NCBI RefSeq assembly: GCF_000334455.1
Contig: NZ_BANX01000030.1
Span: 1-64,000 of the forward strand
Length of the DNA: 64,000 nucleotides
Reading direction: 5' to 3'
Source: Gordonia soli NBRC 108243
Lineage (GTDB): Bacteria > Actinomycetota > Actinomycetes > Mycobacteriales > Mycobacteriaceae
Shown here: one piece after another, positions 7,583 to 16,140 of the stretch
How positions within the stretch are numbered: position 1 is the stretch's first letter
Layout of the letters: every line of letters begins with the position of its first letter
Position numbers and translations under genes: made by a program
Notes under the pieces: generated by a model
The model's database searches: none
Told to the model about the DNA's origin: nothing
Seen by the model: the letters and a program-made list of their open reading frames with translations, nothing else

Positions 7583-9010
7583 GTGTCCCGCAATCCGGTC
7601 CGCGAGGCGGCCTGGGACATCGACCTGGACCGTGCAGTCGAGTTCCCCGAGCGCCACGCCGACGACGACGGCGAGGTGGTGATCACAACGCTCGAGTCGA
7701 CCACCACCTATTTCGACACCCCGGGCTCCGACCTGCTCGCGCACGGAGTGACCGTCGCCCACCAACACGGCGACGAGACACCCGCTGCCTGGGTGGTCGA
7801 CGGTCCGATCGAGTCGGAAATCCGCCCCACCGACGACGCACCGCCGTCGGACCCACCGGGCGAGATCGTCGACGAACTCTGGGGACTGCGCGCCGGACGC
7901 GATCTCACGATCGCCGCCATCGTCCACACCCACCGGACCCGACACCGCTACACCGACGGCGCCGGAGCGATCCGCTACGACGTCCTCGACGACAGGTTGT
8001 CGGCGACCGTCACCGGACCGGTCGCGACCGCCACGACCTGGCGGCAGATCAGCATCGAGAGCGCAGACGCCGACTCCGGTCCCGCATCGCGACTGGGCAG
8101 ACATCTTCGTCGACAGGGTGCGAGCCCCGCTGCAGGCGTGTCGACGCTGCGTCGGGCACTGGGTGACGACGACTCCGCCCGTCCACACCGTCGCACCGCG
8201 GAGTCGGCCGTCACCGACTATGTGACAGAGCAGCTCTCGGCGATCTTCGCCGGCGACGTGGCACTCCGACGCGGTGAGCACCCCATTCATCCCACCCGAG
8301 TCGCGATCCGGCGTCTACGCAGCACCCTGCGCACCGCGCATCGGCTCTTCGACGAGACCGCCGTGGCGGGCCTGGACGACGAACTACGGTGGTTCGCCGG
8401 GATTCTCGGCGAGGTGCGGGACCGCCAGGTGCTCCGCGCCCGCTTCGCCGACGCCATCGACACGTTGCCCGGCGAGCTCGTCCTCGGCCCGGTCGCGGCG
8501 TGCATCGACGAGACGCTGGCAGCCGAACAGGCAGAGCATCGAGCCGTCGTGGCCGACACTCTCACCTCGGAGCGCTACCGCGACCTCGTGGCCCGACTGT
8601 CGGAATGGCGACACCGGATCCCGCTCGCCGACAAACGCGTCCACGCCAAACATCTGCGCGCGATCGTCGAGACGGCCACGCGCAAGGCCGACAAACGACT
8701 CCGCACCGCCCGCCGAACCGTCGACCCCGACGAGGTGCACAGGGCGCGGAAGTCGGCCAAGCGAGCCCGCTATGCCGCCGAACTGGCCGCTCCGGTGCTG
8801 AGTCGCAAGTCAGGTAAAGCACTGGTCAAGCGCTACAAGAAGATTCAGACGACGCTGGGTGAGCACCAAGACGCGGTGGTCGCCGCCGAGGCTCTGCGCA
8901 CTCTCGGTGCTCGAGCCGGAGTGCGCGACGGCGAGAACGGGTTCACCTACGGCCTGCTCTATCAGCGTGAGGTCGCCATCGCCACCGCGGCGCGGGCCAT
9001 GCTCCGCTGA
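7583..9010 (+). CDS. CYTH-CHAD domain protein
   Basis: 475 aa. The N-terminal half (about 1-195) is a CYTH-like beta-tunnel domain; the C-terminal half (about 205-470) is a CHAD helical domain with HPTRVAIRRLRSTLR and a second VHRARKSAKRARYAAEL helix, whose conserved His and basic residues bind polyphosphate in characterised CHAD proteins. CYTH enzymes normally begin with an ExExK metal/phosphate motif; here the equivalent stretch is VREAAWDID, which lacks the Lys and one Glu, so triphosphatase activity is doubtful. A role in polyphosphate binding or localisation is likely. It is monocistronic and converges on the MFS gene. Confidence 0.88.
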   Translation: MSRNPVREAAWDIDLDRAVEFPERHADDDGEVVITTLESTTTYFDTPGSDLLAHGVTVAHQHGDETPAAWVVDGPIESEIRPTDDAPPSDPPGEIVDELWGLRAGRDLTIAAIVHTHRTRHRYTDGAGAIRYDVLDDRLSATVTGPVATATTWRQISIESADADSGPASRLGRHLRRQGASPAAGVSTLRRALGDDDSARPHRRTAESAVTDYVTEQLSAIFAGDVALRRGEHPIHPTRVAIRRLRSTLRTAHRLFDETAVAGLDDELRWFAGILGEVRDRQVLRARFADAIDTLPGELVLGPVAACIDETLAAEQAEHRAVVADTLTSERYRDLVARLSEWRHRIPLADKRVHAKHLRAIVETATRKADKRLRTARRTVDPDEVHRARKSAKRARYAAELAAPVLSRKSGKALVKRYKKIQTTLGEHQDAVVAAEALRTLGARAGVRDGENGFTYGLLYQREVAIATAARAMLR

Positions 9011-9049
9011 ATCGGGCTCATCCTCGCCGAACCACAGGCGGTGATTGCC

Positions 9050-9118
9050 GAGCCGTCGGCAGCGTTCATGCCCGACGAGCCGTCGGCGGCGTTCATCCCC
9101 GACGAGCCGTCGGGGGCG
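9050..9118. repeat. 27-bp tandem repeat at a convergent gene boundary
   Basis: Units 9050-9076 and 9077-9103 differ by two bases and are followed by a partial third (9104-9118). On the plus strand each unit would read EPSAAF[M/I]PD, but no supported gene uses that frame. The repeat spans the 3' end of the MFS gene, whose stop lies at 9093-9095. Confidence 0.8.
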
Positions 9119-10532
9119 CGCCAGCACGGTCGAAGCACTTGGCCGCCGTGTCCGGGGCCACTCGGTCGTCGCGATGGTCGGAGTTTCGGATGCCGACCGC
9201 GGCGACGACACCGCCGAGGATGAACAGCACCGCGGTAACCAGCGCTGTGCGATGGAAGGCCGAGGTGTCCAGCACACCGCCGACGACGATCCCCGTGCAG
9301 GCGATCGCCACCAGCCCGGCGATGCGGGAGACGGCGTTGTTGATGGCCGAACCGATCCCGCTCTGATCACGGTCCACCGCACCGAGGATCGCCGACGTCA
9401 GCGGAGTCACCGTGATCGCCAGCCCCACACCGAAGACGATCAGACCGGGCAGCATCTGCCACCAGAACGCGAGCTGTTCTCCGGTGGTGAGCATCAGCAG
9501 GAATCCGATTCCCGCGACCATCGGCCCGAGGGCCATGAACAGTCTCGGCCCGAAGCGTGCGGACAACGCACCCACCGGACGCGCGATGAAGAACGACAAC
9601 ACCGGCACCGGAAGCGTCGCCACACCCGCGAGCAGCGCCGACAGTCCGGCGACCTCCTGGAGGTACAGCGCGGTCACCAGGGTGCCCATCGAGACCCCCG
9701 CGTAGACGAACACGGTGGCGAGATTGCCGACCCCGAAGTTGCGGATGCGGAACATCGCGACCGGGATCATCGGATGATCGGTATGGGTCTCGCGCCAGGC
9801 CAGCACGCCGAGGCAGGCCACCCCCGCGATCAGGGCGACGAGTACTGCCGGATCGGACAGTCCGAGCCGCTGCTGTTCGATCAACGCGTACACGGTTCCG
9901 GCCAGGCCGACCGCGGCCAGGACGGCGCCGGGTACGTCGATGCGCGACCGGCCGCCGCCGTGGGCCGGTTCGGTCACCCGCGTGGCGAGCCACAGGGTCA
10001 CGACGACCGGGATGACGTTGACCGCGAAGATCCATCGCCAGTTGAGCGCATCGACCAGCACTCCGCCCAGCAGTGGCCCGATGACAAACGCCGTGCCGGT
10101 CCACGCGGTCCAGGTGCCGATCGCCTTCGGTTGGTCGTCGGGCGATACGGCCGCGTTGATCAGGGCGAGGGAACTGGGCACCAGCAGCGCGGCTCCGACG
10201 CCCTGCAGCCCACGGGCGGCGATGAGGGTGAGGTCGGTGGGTGCGGCCGCACACGCAACCGATGCCAGGCCGAACACCACCAGTCCGACACGCAGCACGG
10301 GCAGCCTTCCGAAGGCATCCGAGACGGACCCCGCGACGAGGATCAGGGCGCCCAGGGCGAGCAGGTAGGCGTCCACGACCCACTGTTGGGTCGCCAAACC
10401 TCCACCGAGGTCGGACGAGATGGCCGGGAGCGCGAGGTTGACCACCGAGCCGTCGAGGAATGCGACGAAGGACGCGAGGATGGCGACCGCCACCACCGGC
10501 CCCGCGGACGTTCTCGTCTGAGGTGTGGCCAC
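9093..10532 (-). CDS. MFS drug-efflux transporter, DHA2 (EmrB/QacA) type
   Basis: 479 aa with about 14 membrane helices. TM1 carries ASFVAFLDGSVVNLALP, the D(x)TVVNVALP motif of 14-TMS DHA2 exporters, followed by WVVDAYLLALGALIL and the loop motif GSVSDAFGRLPVL (motif A variant). Such proteins extrude drugs or metabolites by proton antiport; the substrate is not predictable. The start is GTG at 10532. The SRPBCC gene ends only 24 bp upstream, suggesting a two-gene unit. Confidence 0.9.
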   Translation of the reverse strand: MATPQTRTSAGPVVAVAILASFVAFLDGSVVNLALPAISSDLGGGLATQQWVVDAYLLALGALILVAGSVSDAFGRLPVLRVGLVVFGLASVACAAAPTDLTLIAARGLQGVGAALLVPSSLALINAAVSPDDQPKAIGTWTAWTGTAFVIGPLLGGVLVDALNWRWIFAVNVIPVVVTLWLATRVTEPAHGGGRSRIDVPGAVLAAVGLAGTVYALIEQQRLGLSDPAVLVALIAGVACLGVLAWRETHTDHPMIPVAMFRIRNFGVGNLATVFVYAGVSMGTLVTALYLQEVAGLSALLAGVATLPVPVLSFFIARPVGALSARFGPRLFMALGPMVAGIGFLLMLTTGEQLAFWWQMLPGLIVFGVGLAITVTPLTSAILGAVDRDQSGIGSAINNAVSRIAGLVAIACTGIVVGGVLDTSAFHRTALVTAVLFILGGVVAAVGIRNSDHRDDRVAPDTAAKCFDRAGAPPTARRG

Positions 10533-10556
10533 GTCGCGCCGCCCGCCTTTCGTCGT

Positions 10557-11039
10557 TCAGGCGTCACGACGCGCGGACATCCGCGCGACGCGGCCGAGGG
10601 CGATCGCCATGACGCCCAGGTACGCCGGTGCCCACAGGGGGACACCAAAGCTCACCACACATCCGTGATCGTGGGGGAACACTTCGTGGCGGGTCGCCGA
10701 CACGCCGCCCACCCGCCAGGCCCACGATCGTCCGTCGACGAACTCGGAGATCTCGAACGGAAGGGCTATGCCGACCGCGGTGCGCACCGTCCCGCGGGCA
10801 CCGAGCGCCAGCGACCCCGGACCGTCCAGAGTTGCGCCGACAACCGTCGGGCCCCATTCGGGCCAGGCGTCCAGATCGGTGAGCACCTCCCACGCCGCAG
10901 CGGGCGCGGCGTCGACGACGAGATCGACGGTCGGCATCCCCTGTCGGAGCCGAAGGTGCGTCGGCAGGTCGAACCGCATGTCCACTCGGTAGCCCGGTGT
11001 CGGGTCACCCAAACCCGGGCGCGAACGAGTGCTGCGCAT
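10557..11039 (-). CDS. SRPBCC (polyketide cyclase/START-like) family protein
   Basis: 160 aa. Residues about 35-150 form a START-like helix-grip fold: VDAAPAAAWEVLTDLDAWPEWGPTV is the usual first strand, helix and Trp-Pro-x-Trp signature, followed by GTVRTAVGIALPFEI and a long C-terminal helix. These proteins bind hydrophobic ligands; the ligand is unknown. The first ATG (11039) lacks a good ribosome site, so translation may begin at Met21 or Met35. It is probably co-transcribed with the MFS exporter 24 bp downstream. Confidence 0.8.
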   Translation of the reverse strand: MRSTRSRPGLGDPTPGYRVDMRFDLPTHLRLRQGMPTVDLVVDAAPAAAWEVLTDLDAWPEWGPTVVGATLDGPGSLALGARGTVRTAVGIALPFEISEFVDGRSWAWRVGGVSATRHEVFPHDHGCVVSFGVPLWAPAYLGVMAIALGRVARMSARRDA

Positions 11040-11098
11040 TCCGCGAGGGACACTCTTGTCGGCTAGCAGAGCTTCGCTCGCAGACGGGTTCGGTCAGG

Positions 11099-12052
11099 TC
11101 AGTGAGATTCGGGGGTGGCCGACGAAGCCGCCGGCTCCGCCCGCCGGCCGAACCCGGTCGGCATGTTCGTGAGATCGGCCTTCTCGACCGCGGTGACCGC
11201 CCCTGAGGACGCGAGCACGATGCCGCCGAGGATGGCGGCCGCGAACGCCACGAAGGCGACCGGGCCCCATCCGGCCCGCGTGACATCGCCCAGCAGCCAT
11301 ATCCCGACCATCCCCGGCAGTACCGTCTGCCCAACAACCAGGGCGGCGGCCGCACCGTTGACCGAGCCGGTCTGCAGGGCAACGGTGAACAAATAGAAGC
11401 CGAGGATGCCGCTGATCAACAGCGCGTAGAGCGCCGGATCGGTGAACAACACGCCCACTCGGAGCGGCTCGACGCCGTCGAGGATGCGCGACGCAATGGC
11501 CATGACACCGAAGATCGCGCCGGCGATCAATCCGGTCGCGGCCGCGAGATGTCGGTGCACGACCCGCATGACCACGATGCCGACCGCGAACAGCGCGGGT
11601 CCGGCGACCAACACCGCCCAGTGGAGCCAGCGCTCGTCGTCGACCCCTTCGCGACCGGCCGACACCGCCAGCAGGACCAGCGAGGCGATGACCACCGCGC
11701 CCGCCAACCAGTCGCGCATGGTCAGCGATACGTGCAACACCACCAGGGCCAGCAGAGCGGTCGCCACCAGTCGTGCCGAGATGATCGTCTGTGAGAGGAA
11801 CAGCGGGATGAGCCGCGCCGACAGGATCGTCGCGATGAATCCGACGATGTCGAACACGAATCCGATCAGGAACGGAACCGTGAGCATCGTCGCGACCGTC
11901 GACCGCAACGACGGGTGCGCCTTCGACGATCGTCGGCGCTCCTCGCGGACCGCTGCGCGCTGGGCGACGCGATCGGCACCCAGAGCCTGAAGCACCGACG
12001 CCGCGGCGAAGGCGATCGATCCGATGACCGCGATGACGACGCCGGTGATCAT
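11099..12052 (-). CDS. Multidrug/metabolite-like (DMT) integral membrane protein
   Basis: 317 aa from the ATG at 12052 (MITGVVIAVIGSIAF); upstream in-frame sequence is Arg-rich and lacks membrane character, so this start is preferred. There are about nine to ten hydrophobic helices in two similar halves, as in EamA/DMT-type proteins, with a short cytoplasmic tail. No specific substrate motif is visible. It is divergent from the OPT transporter gene, with about 330 bp between the two starts. Confidence 0.75.
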   Translation of the reverse strand: MITGVVIAVIGSIAFAAASVLQALGADRVAQRAAVREERRRSSKAHPSLRSTVATMLTVPFLIGFVFDIVGFIATILSARLIPLFLSQTIISARLVATALLALVVLHVSLTMRDWLAGAVVIASLVLLAVSAGREGVDDERWLHWAVLVAGPALFAVGIVVMRVVHRHLAAATGLIAGAIFGVMAIASRILDGVEPLRVGVLFTDPALYALLISGILGFYLFTVALQTGSVNGAAAALVVGQTVLPGMVGIWLLGDVTRAGWGPVAFVAFAAAILGGIVLASSGAVTAVEKADLTNMPTGFGRRAEPAASSATPESH

Positions 12053-12379
12053 GAGCGACGAGTTCGGCCGGACCCGATCGATCGGGGTGTGCACACCGGT
12101 GGTGAACACACGACGATCTGCCCGACGTCGACGTCGCCGTGTGCGGCGACCTGCCACCGATCCGGGCAGCCGTCGGCCACACGCTGGGTCCTGATGTCGA
12201 TCACTCCGACGACCCTACTGGGGTCGTCACCGATTCCGCCGACAGCGTTTCCGACATTCCGGACAAGGCGCGCCACACCTGCATCGCCGACCGCATGCGA
12301 ATACCTGCGAACCACCCACCCCGCTCCTAGAGTTGTCTCTCAGTCCACAATGCCGACCTTCGGAAGTAGAGGTCACACC

Positions 12380-14398
12380 GTGTCCACACCAGGTTCGACA
12401 GCGACGGCTGCCGCCAACAAGGGTTTGAAGGAGTTGACCATCCGGGGCATCGTCCTCGGCGGGTTGATCACCCTCGTATTCACCGCGGCCAACGTGTACC
12501 TCGGCCTCAAGGTGGGTCTGACCTTCGCGACCGCGATCCCGGCCGCCGTGATCTCGATGGCGTTGCTGAGATACTTCGCGAACCACTCGATCATCGAGAA
12601 CAACATCGTCCAGACCATCGCCTCGGCCGCCGGGACGCTGTCGGCGATCATCTTCGTGCTGCCCGGTCTGATCATGATCGGCTGGTGGACCGGATTCCCC
12701 TACTGGACGACGGTCGCCGTCTGCCTGATCGGCGGAATCCTCGGTGTCATGTACTCGATCCCGTTGCGGCGCGCACTGGTCACCGGGTCGGATCTCCCCT
12801 ATCCCGAGGGCGCCGCGGCGGCGGAGGTGCTCAAGGTCGGCGACACCGCAGAGGGTGCCGAGGAGAACAAGCGCGGACTCCGCGTCATCCTCGTCGGCAG
12901 TGTGGTCTCCGCGATCTTCTCGATCCTGACGCAGACCAAGCTCATCGCAGGCACGATCTCGGGGACCTTCCGGATCGGCTCCGGCGGATCGATGTTCGGC
13001 GCCGGACTCCTCTTCTCGTTGATCGGTGTGGGCCACCTCGTCGGTATCACCGTCGGTATCTCGATGTTGATCGGCCTGGTCATCTCGTACTTCGTGCTGC
13101 TGCCGATCGAGACCTGGGGCGACCTGCCTTCGGTCGGTTCGATCGAGGACGTCGTGAGTACGACCTTCGCCAACGACGTCCGTTTCATCGGCGCCGGCGC
13201 GATCGCCATCGCCGCGGTGTGGACGCTGGTCAAGATCATCGTCCCGATCGTCCGGGGCATCAAAGATGCGATCGTGTCCACCCGCGCTCGGCGACAGGGA
13301 CAGAAGGTGGACCTGACCGAGCAGGACCTGCCCGTGACGATCGTGGGCGGCGTGATCCTCGCCGCACTCATCCCGATCGGGTTCATGCTGTGGGACTTCG
13401 CATCCGGCACCGCGCTCGGCGGCAGTGCCGCCGGCATCATCACGGTCAGCGTCGTGTTCGTCTTCGTCATCGGCCTCGTGGTCGCGTCCGTGTGCGGCTA
13501 CATGGCCGGGTTGATCGGATCGTCGAACAGCCCCATCTCCGGTGTCGGCATCGTCGTGGTGCTGGTAGCTGCCGTCCTGATCAAGATCACCTTCGGCTCG
13601 GCCGACACCACCCAGTCCGCGGCGCTGGTCGCGTACACGTTGTTCACCGCGGCGATCGTGTTCGGCGTCGCGACCATCTCCAACGACAACCTGCAGGATC
13701 TGAAGACCGGCCAGCTGGTCGGTGCCACACCATGGAAACAGCAGGTCGCCTTGATCATCGGCGTCATCTTCGGTTCGGCCATCATCCCGCCGGTGCTGCA
13801 GCTGATGCAGACCGCCTTCGGATTCGTCGGAGCTCCGGGGGCCGGCGAGGACGCCCTGCCCGCGCCGCAGGCCGGTCTCATCTCGTCGCTCGCGGAGGGA
13901 GTGTTCGGCGGCGACCTCGACTGGGGCCTCATCGGCCTCGGCGTCCTCATCGGCGCCGTGGTGATCGTCGTGGACGAGGTGCTCACGCGCACCACCACCA
14001 AGCTGCGGGTGCCTCCGCTGGCGGTGGGAATGGGCATGTACCTGCCGATGTCGGTCACGCTCATCATCCCGATCGGTGCGTTCATCGGACGGTGGTACGA
14101 CAGCTGGGCCGAGAAGTCGGGGAAGAACGTCGACCGGAAGAAGCGGATGGGTGTGCTCCTCGCGACCGGCCTCATCGTCGGCGAGAGCCTGTGGAACGTC
14201 ATCTTCGCGGCGATCGTCGCGTCATCCGGTAAAGACACCGTCCTCGCGCTGCCGTTCATCGGCGACGGATGGGAGAACTGGTCGGAGATCCTCGGCGTCG
14301 TACTGTTCGTCGCGACGATCGCCGGACTCTACAAGTGGACGCAGAACTGGTCGTCACGGCAGTCCGGCAACGCCGACACCGAGCCCGCGGCACGCTGA
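12380..14398 (+). CDS. OPT-family oligopeptide transporter
   Basis: 672 aa from the GTG at 12380 (AGAGG upstream; the sequence before it is not protein-like). It is a membrane protein with about 16 helices. Family features are NVYLGLKVGLTFATAIPAA near residue 30, the conserved PYPEGAAAAEVL segment (about 137-148) and SSNSPISGVG in the middle. Prokaryotic OPT members import oligopeptides or metal-siderophore conjugates by proton coupling. It is a single-gene unit converging on the YchJ-type gene. Confidence 0.9.
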   Translation: MSTPGSTATAAANKGLKELTIRGIVLGGLITLVFTAANVYLGLKVGLTFATAIPAAVISMALLRYFANHSIIENNIVQTIASAAGTLSAIIFVLPGLIMIGWWTGFPYWTTVAVCLIGGILGVMYSIPLRRALVTGSDLPYPEGAAAAEVLKVGDTAEGAEENKRGLRVILVGSVVSAIFSILTQTKLIAGTISGTFRIGSGGSMFGAGLLFSLIGVGHLVGITVGISMLIGLVISYFVLLPIETWGDLPSVGSIEDVVSTTFANDVRFIGAGAIAIAAVWTLVKIIVPIVRGIKDAIVSTRARRQGQKVDLTEQDLPVTIVGGVILAALIPIGFMLWDFASGTALGGSAAGIITVSVVFVFVIGLVVASVCGYMAGLIGSSNSPISGVGIVVVLVAAVLIKITFGSADTTQSAALVAYTLFTAAIVFGVATISNDNLQDLKTGQLVGATPWKQQVALIIGVIFGSAIIPPVLQLMQTAFGFVGAPGAGEDALPAPQAGLISSLAEGVFGGDLDWGLIGLGVLIGAVVIVVDEVLTRTTTKLRVPPLAVGMGMYLPMSVTLIIPIGAFIGRWYDSWAEKSGKNVDRKKRMGVLLATGLIVGESLWNVIFAAIVASSGKDTVLALPFIGDGWENWSEILGVVLFVATIAGLYKWTQNWSSRQSGNADTEPAAR

Positions 14399-14420
14399 CG
14401 CAGCGGACGCCCTCTCGGCC

Positions 14421-14837
14421 TCAGGTCGAGTGGACGTCGCCGTCGACGTAGTACCAGCGGCCGGCGTCCCGGACGAACCGACTGCGCTCGTGGAGTGTGC
14501 CCCGCGTACCGTCGACGCGATAGTGTGCGGTGAAGACGACCTCACCGGTGCGCTCGAACGGAGTTCCGCCACTTGCGGATTCGATGTCGAGTCGATACCA
14601 GCGCATCGACGGGTCGAGGTCTATCCGATCCGGCCGGGTGTCGGCATGCCAGGTCTCGCGGAGATACGACGCGTCGCCGATCGCGAAGGCCGTGAACCGT
14701 GATCGCATGAGAGCCCGGGCTGTCGGCGCCGCACGTTCGCTGATCAGGAACGGTCGACAGCACTCACCGTGGGTCAGGCCGGACGTGTACGGGCACCGTT
14801 CGTCGGCCGCGACTTCGACAGGGAACTTCGCCACCAC
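14421..14837 (-). CDS. YchJ-family (UPF0225) protein
   Basis: 138 aa, GTG start. The N terminus has the family's Cys motif CPYTSGLTHGECCRP, followed by ALMRSRFTAFAIGDASYL and RWYRLDI, all hallmarks of the YchJ/SEC-C-associated family. The C-terminal region is an NTF2-like cone fold ending RWYYVDGDV. The biochemical role is unknown. It converges on the OPT gene with 22 bp between stops. Confidence 0.9.
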   Translation of the reverse strand: MVAKFPVEVAADERCPYTSGLTHGECCRPFLISERAAPTARALMRSRFTAFAIGDASYLRETWHADTRPDRIDLDPSMRWYRLDIESASGGTPFERTGEVVFTAHYRVDGTRGTLHERSRFVRDAGRWYYVDGDVHST

Positions 14838-14989
14838 CGAATACTAGGTGCGTCGTCCACCTCTGCCACCGCCGCCGGCGCCACCCGCCCGAAACCGACT
14901 TCACCTGTTCCGACCGCCGCGCGCACAACGGCCGTCCGAGACCGCGGTTGCTGGTAGACACAGAGGACAGTCAAACGATGGGAGAAGTC

Positions 14990-15208
14990 ATGAGCGACAA
15001 GATCTACCGGGTCACCGAGATCGTCGGGACCTCGACCGAGAGCACCGACGACGCCATCCGCAAGGCGATCGCACGGGCCAACGAGACGCTCAACAACCTG
15101 GACTGGTTCGAGGTGGTCGAGACACGCGGCCACATCGAGAACGGTGCGGTGGCGCACTTCCAGGTCACCGTCAAGGTCGGCTTCGCACTCGACGCGCCTC
15201 GCGCGTGA
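14990..15208 (+). CDS. Dodecin
   Basis: 72-aa flavin-storage protein that forms dodecameric shells. The sequence follows the dodecin pattern: KIYRVTEIVGTS, then helix DAIRKAIARANETLNNLDWFEV (Trp stacks on the flavin in characterised members), then the strand pair TRGHIENGAVAHFQVTVKVGF. The start at 14990 has GGAGAA just upstream. It probably has its own promoter in the 150-bp gap after the divergent YchJ gene. Confidence 0.95.
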   Translation: MSDKIYRVTEIVGTSTESTDDAIRKAIARANETLNNLDWFEVVETRGHIENGAVAHFQVTVKVGFALDAPRA

Positions 15209-15265
15209 GATGCTGGGAACGGCGGCCACACCAGGTCGCCGTTCCCGAGAGGCAACACCCACACG

Positions 15266-15820
15266 ATGCGGTCCCGACAGAAGATCATCGACGCCACGCT
15301 GGATCTCATCGGCGAGCGCGGGTTCGGGTCCGTGACGATCGCCGCTGTCGCCGACACCGCGCAGGTGTCCCGACAGACCATCTACAGCAACTTCGGGACG
15401 CGCGAAGACCTCGTGTCCCAGTCCCTCGGTCATTTCTCGGTGGCGCTCCTCGGTGAGTTGCGCACCCGACTCGAAGAGGCCGACAGCGACCTCGACTACG
15501 TCATCGAGCTCATCGTGGCCGGCCGAGCGGCGGTGCGCGAGCATGCGGTTCTCAGCGTCCTGCTCCGGTCCGAGGACGAAGCGAACCCGATCTTCGATCC
15601 CGACACGATCAGCCGCGCCTCCCCCTTCACCGCAGACCTGCTAGCGCCCGTGTTCGAGCGACGACCTGACCTGCATGCGGACCGAGATGCGATCGTGCAG
15701 TTCGTGGTTCGCATCGCCATGTCGGTCGTGTTCTACGACGATGTCATGGTGCACACCGACGCCGACCTCCGCACGTTCCTGGCGCGCTGGTTGCGTCCTG
15801 CGATCGACCCATCGCGCTGA
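15266..15820 (+). CDS. TetR-family transcriptional regulator
   Basis: 184 aa. Residues 1-50 are the TetR DNA-binding domain (RQKIIDATLDLIGERGFGSVTI, recognition helix VSRQTIYSNFGTREDL). The C-terminal two-thirds is a variable helical ligand/dimer domain. It lies 57 bp after dodecin and 320 bp upstream of the cholesterol oxidase, whose promoter contains a GACACT-N10-AGTGTC palindrome, so it may control that gene; this is inference. No effector can be deduced. Confidence 0.92.
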   Translation: MRSRQKIIDATLDLIGERGFGSVTIAAVADTAQVSRQTIYSNFGTREDLVSQSLGHFSVALLGELRTRLEEADSDLDYVIELIVAGRAAVREHAVLSVLLRSEDEANPIFDPDTISRASPFTADLLAPVFERRPDLHADRDAIVQFVVRIAMSVVFYDDVMVHTDADLRTFLARWLRPAIDPSR

Positions 15821-15921
15821 GACCCTGCGCTGAGAGATCCCGCGCTGACACCCCGCTCTGGACCACCGCCACGACACGCAGCCGAGTCGCTGCAGGCAGG
15901 CACAGCACCGAAGCACGCCCC

Positions 15922-15951
15922 TTGACACTTGACCGCCTGAGTGTCTAGTTT
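15922..15951 (+). promoter_or_regulatory. Cholesterol oxidase promoter with embedded palindrome
   Basis: TTGACA (15922-15927), 18-bp spacer, TAGTTT (15946-15951). A palindrome, GACACT (15924-15929) and AGTGTC (15940-15945) separated by 10 bp, overlaps the -35 box and fills the spacer, as expected for a repressor operator. The remaining 15821-16140 gap shows no gene. Confidence 0.55.
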
Positions 15952-16140
15952 GAGCGAGCGCGTGATCAGCACCACCTTCACCTGACTGCTCGACACAGAT
16001 CACGCAGATCATCTCGGCAGCACGACCGCACCTGTCCGACCGACAGTTCTGCACACCATCTCTTCCACACCGAGCGCACAGCTCGGCGACTGGTGTCGGT
16101 TCGCGCTGCCCGCATCGTCATCATGACCGAGGGAGATCAC

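Noticed and set aside
9045..11066. Very long open frame on the plus strand (over 600 codons)
   Set aside because: It lies antisense to the MFS and SRPBCC genes, its product is Arg/Asp/His-rich low complexity, and both minus-strand proteins have clear families. It is a composition shadow.
12685..14232. Second long frame inside the OPT transporter gene
   Set aside because: Frame-shifted Arg/His-rich shadow of a confident membrane transporter.
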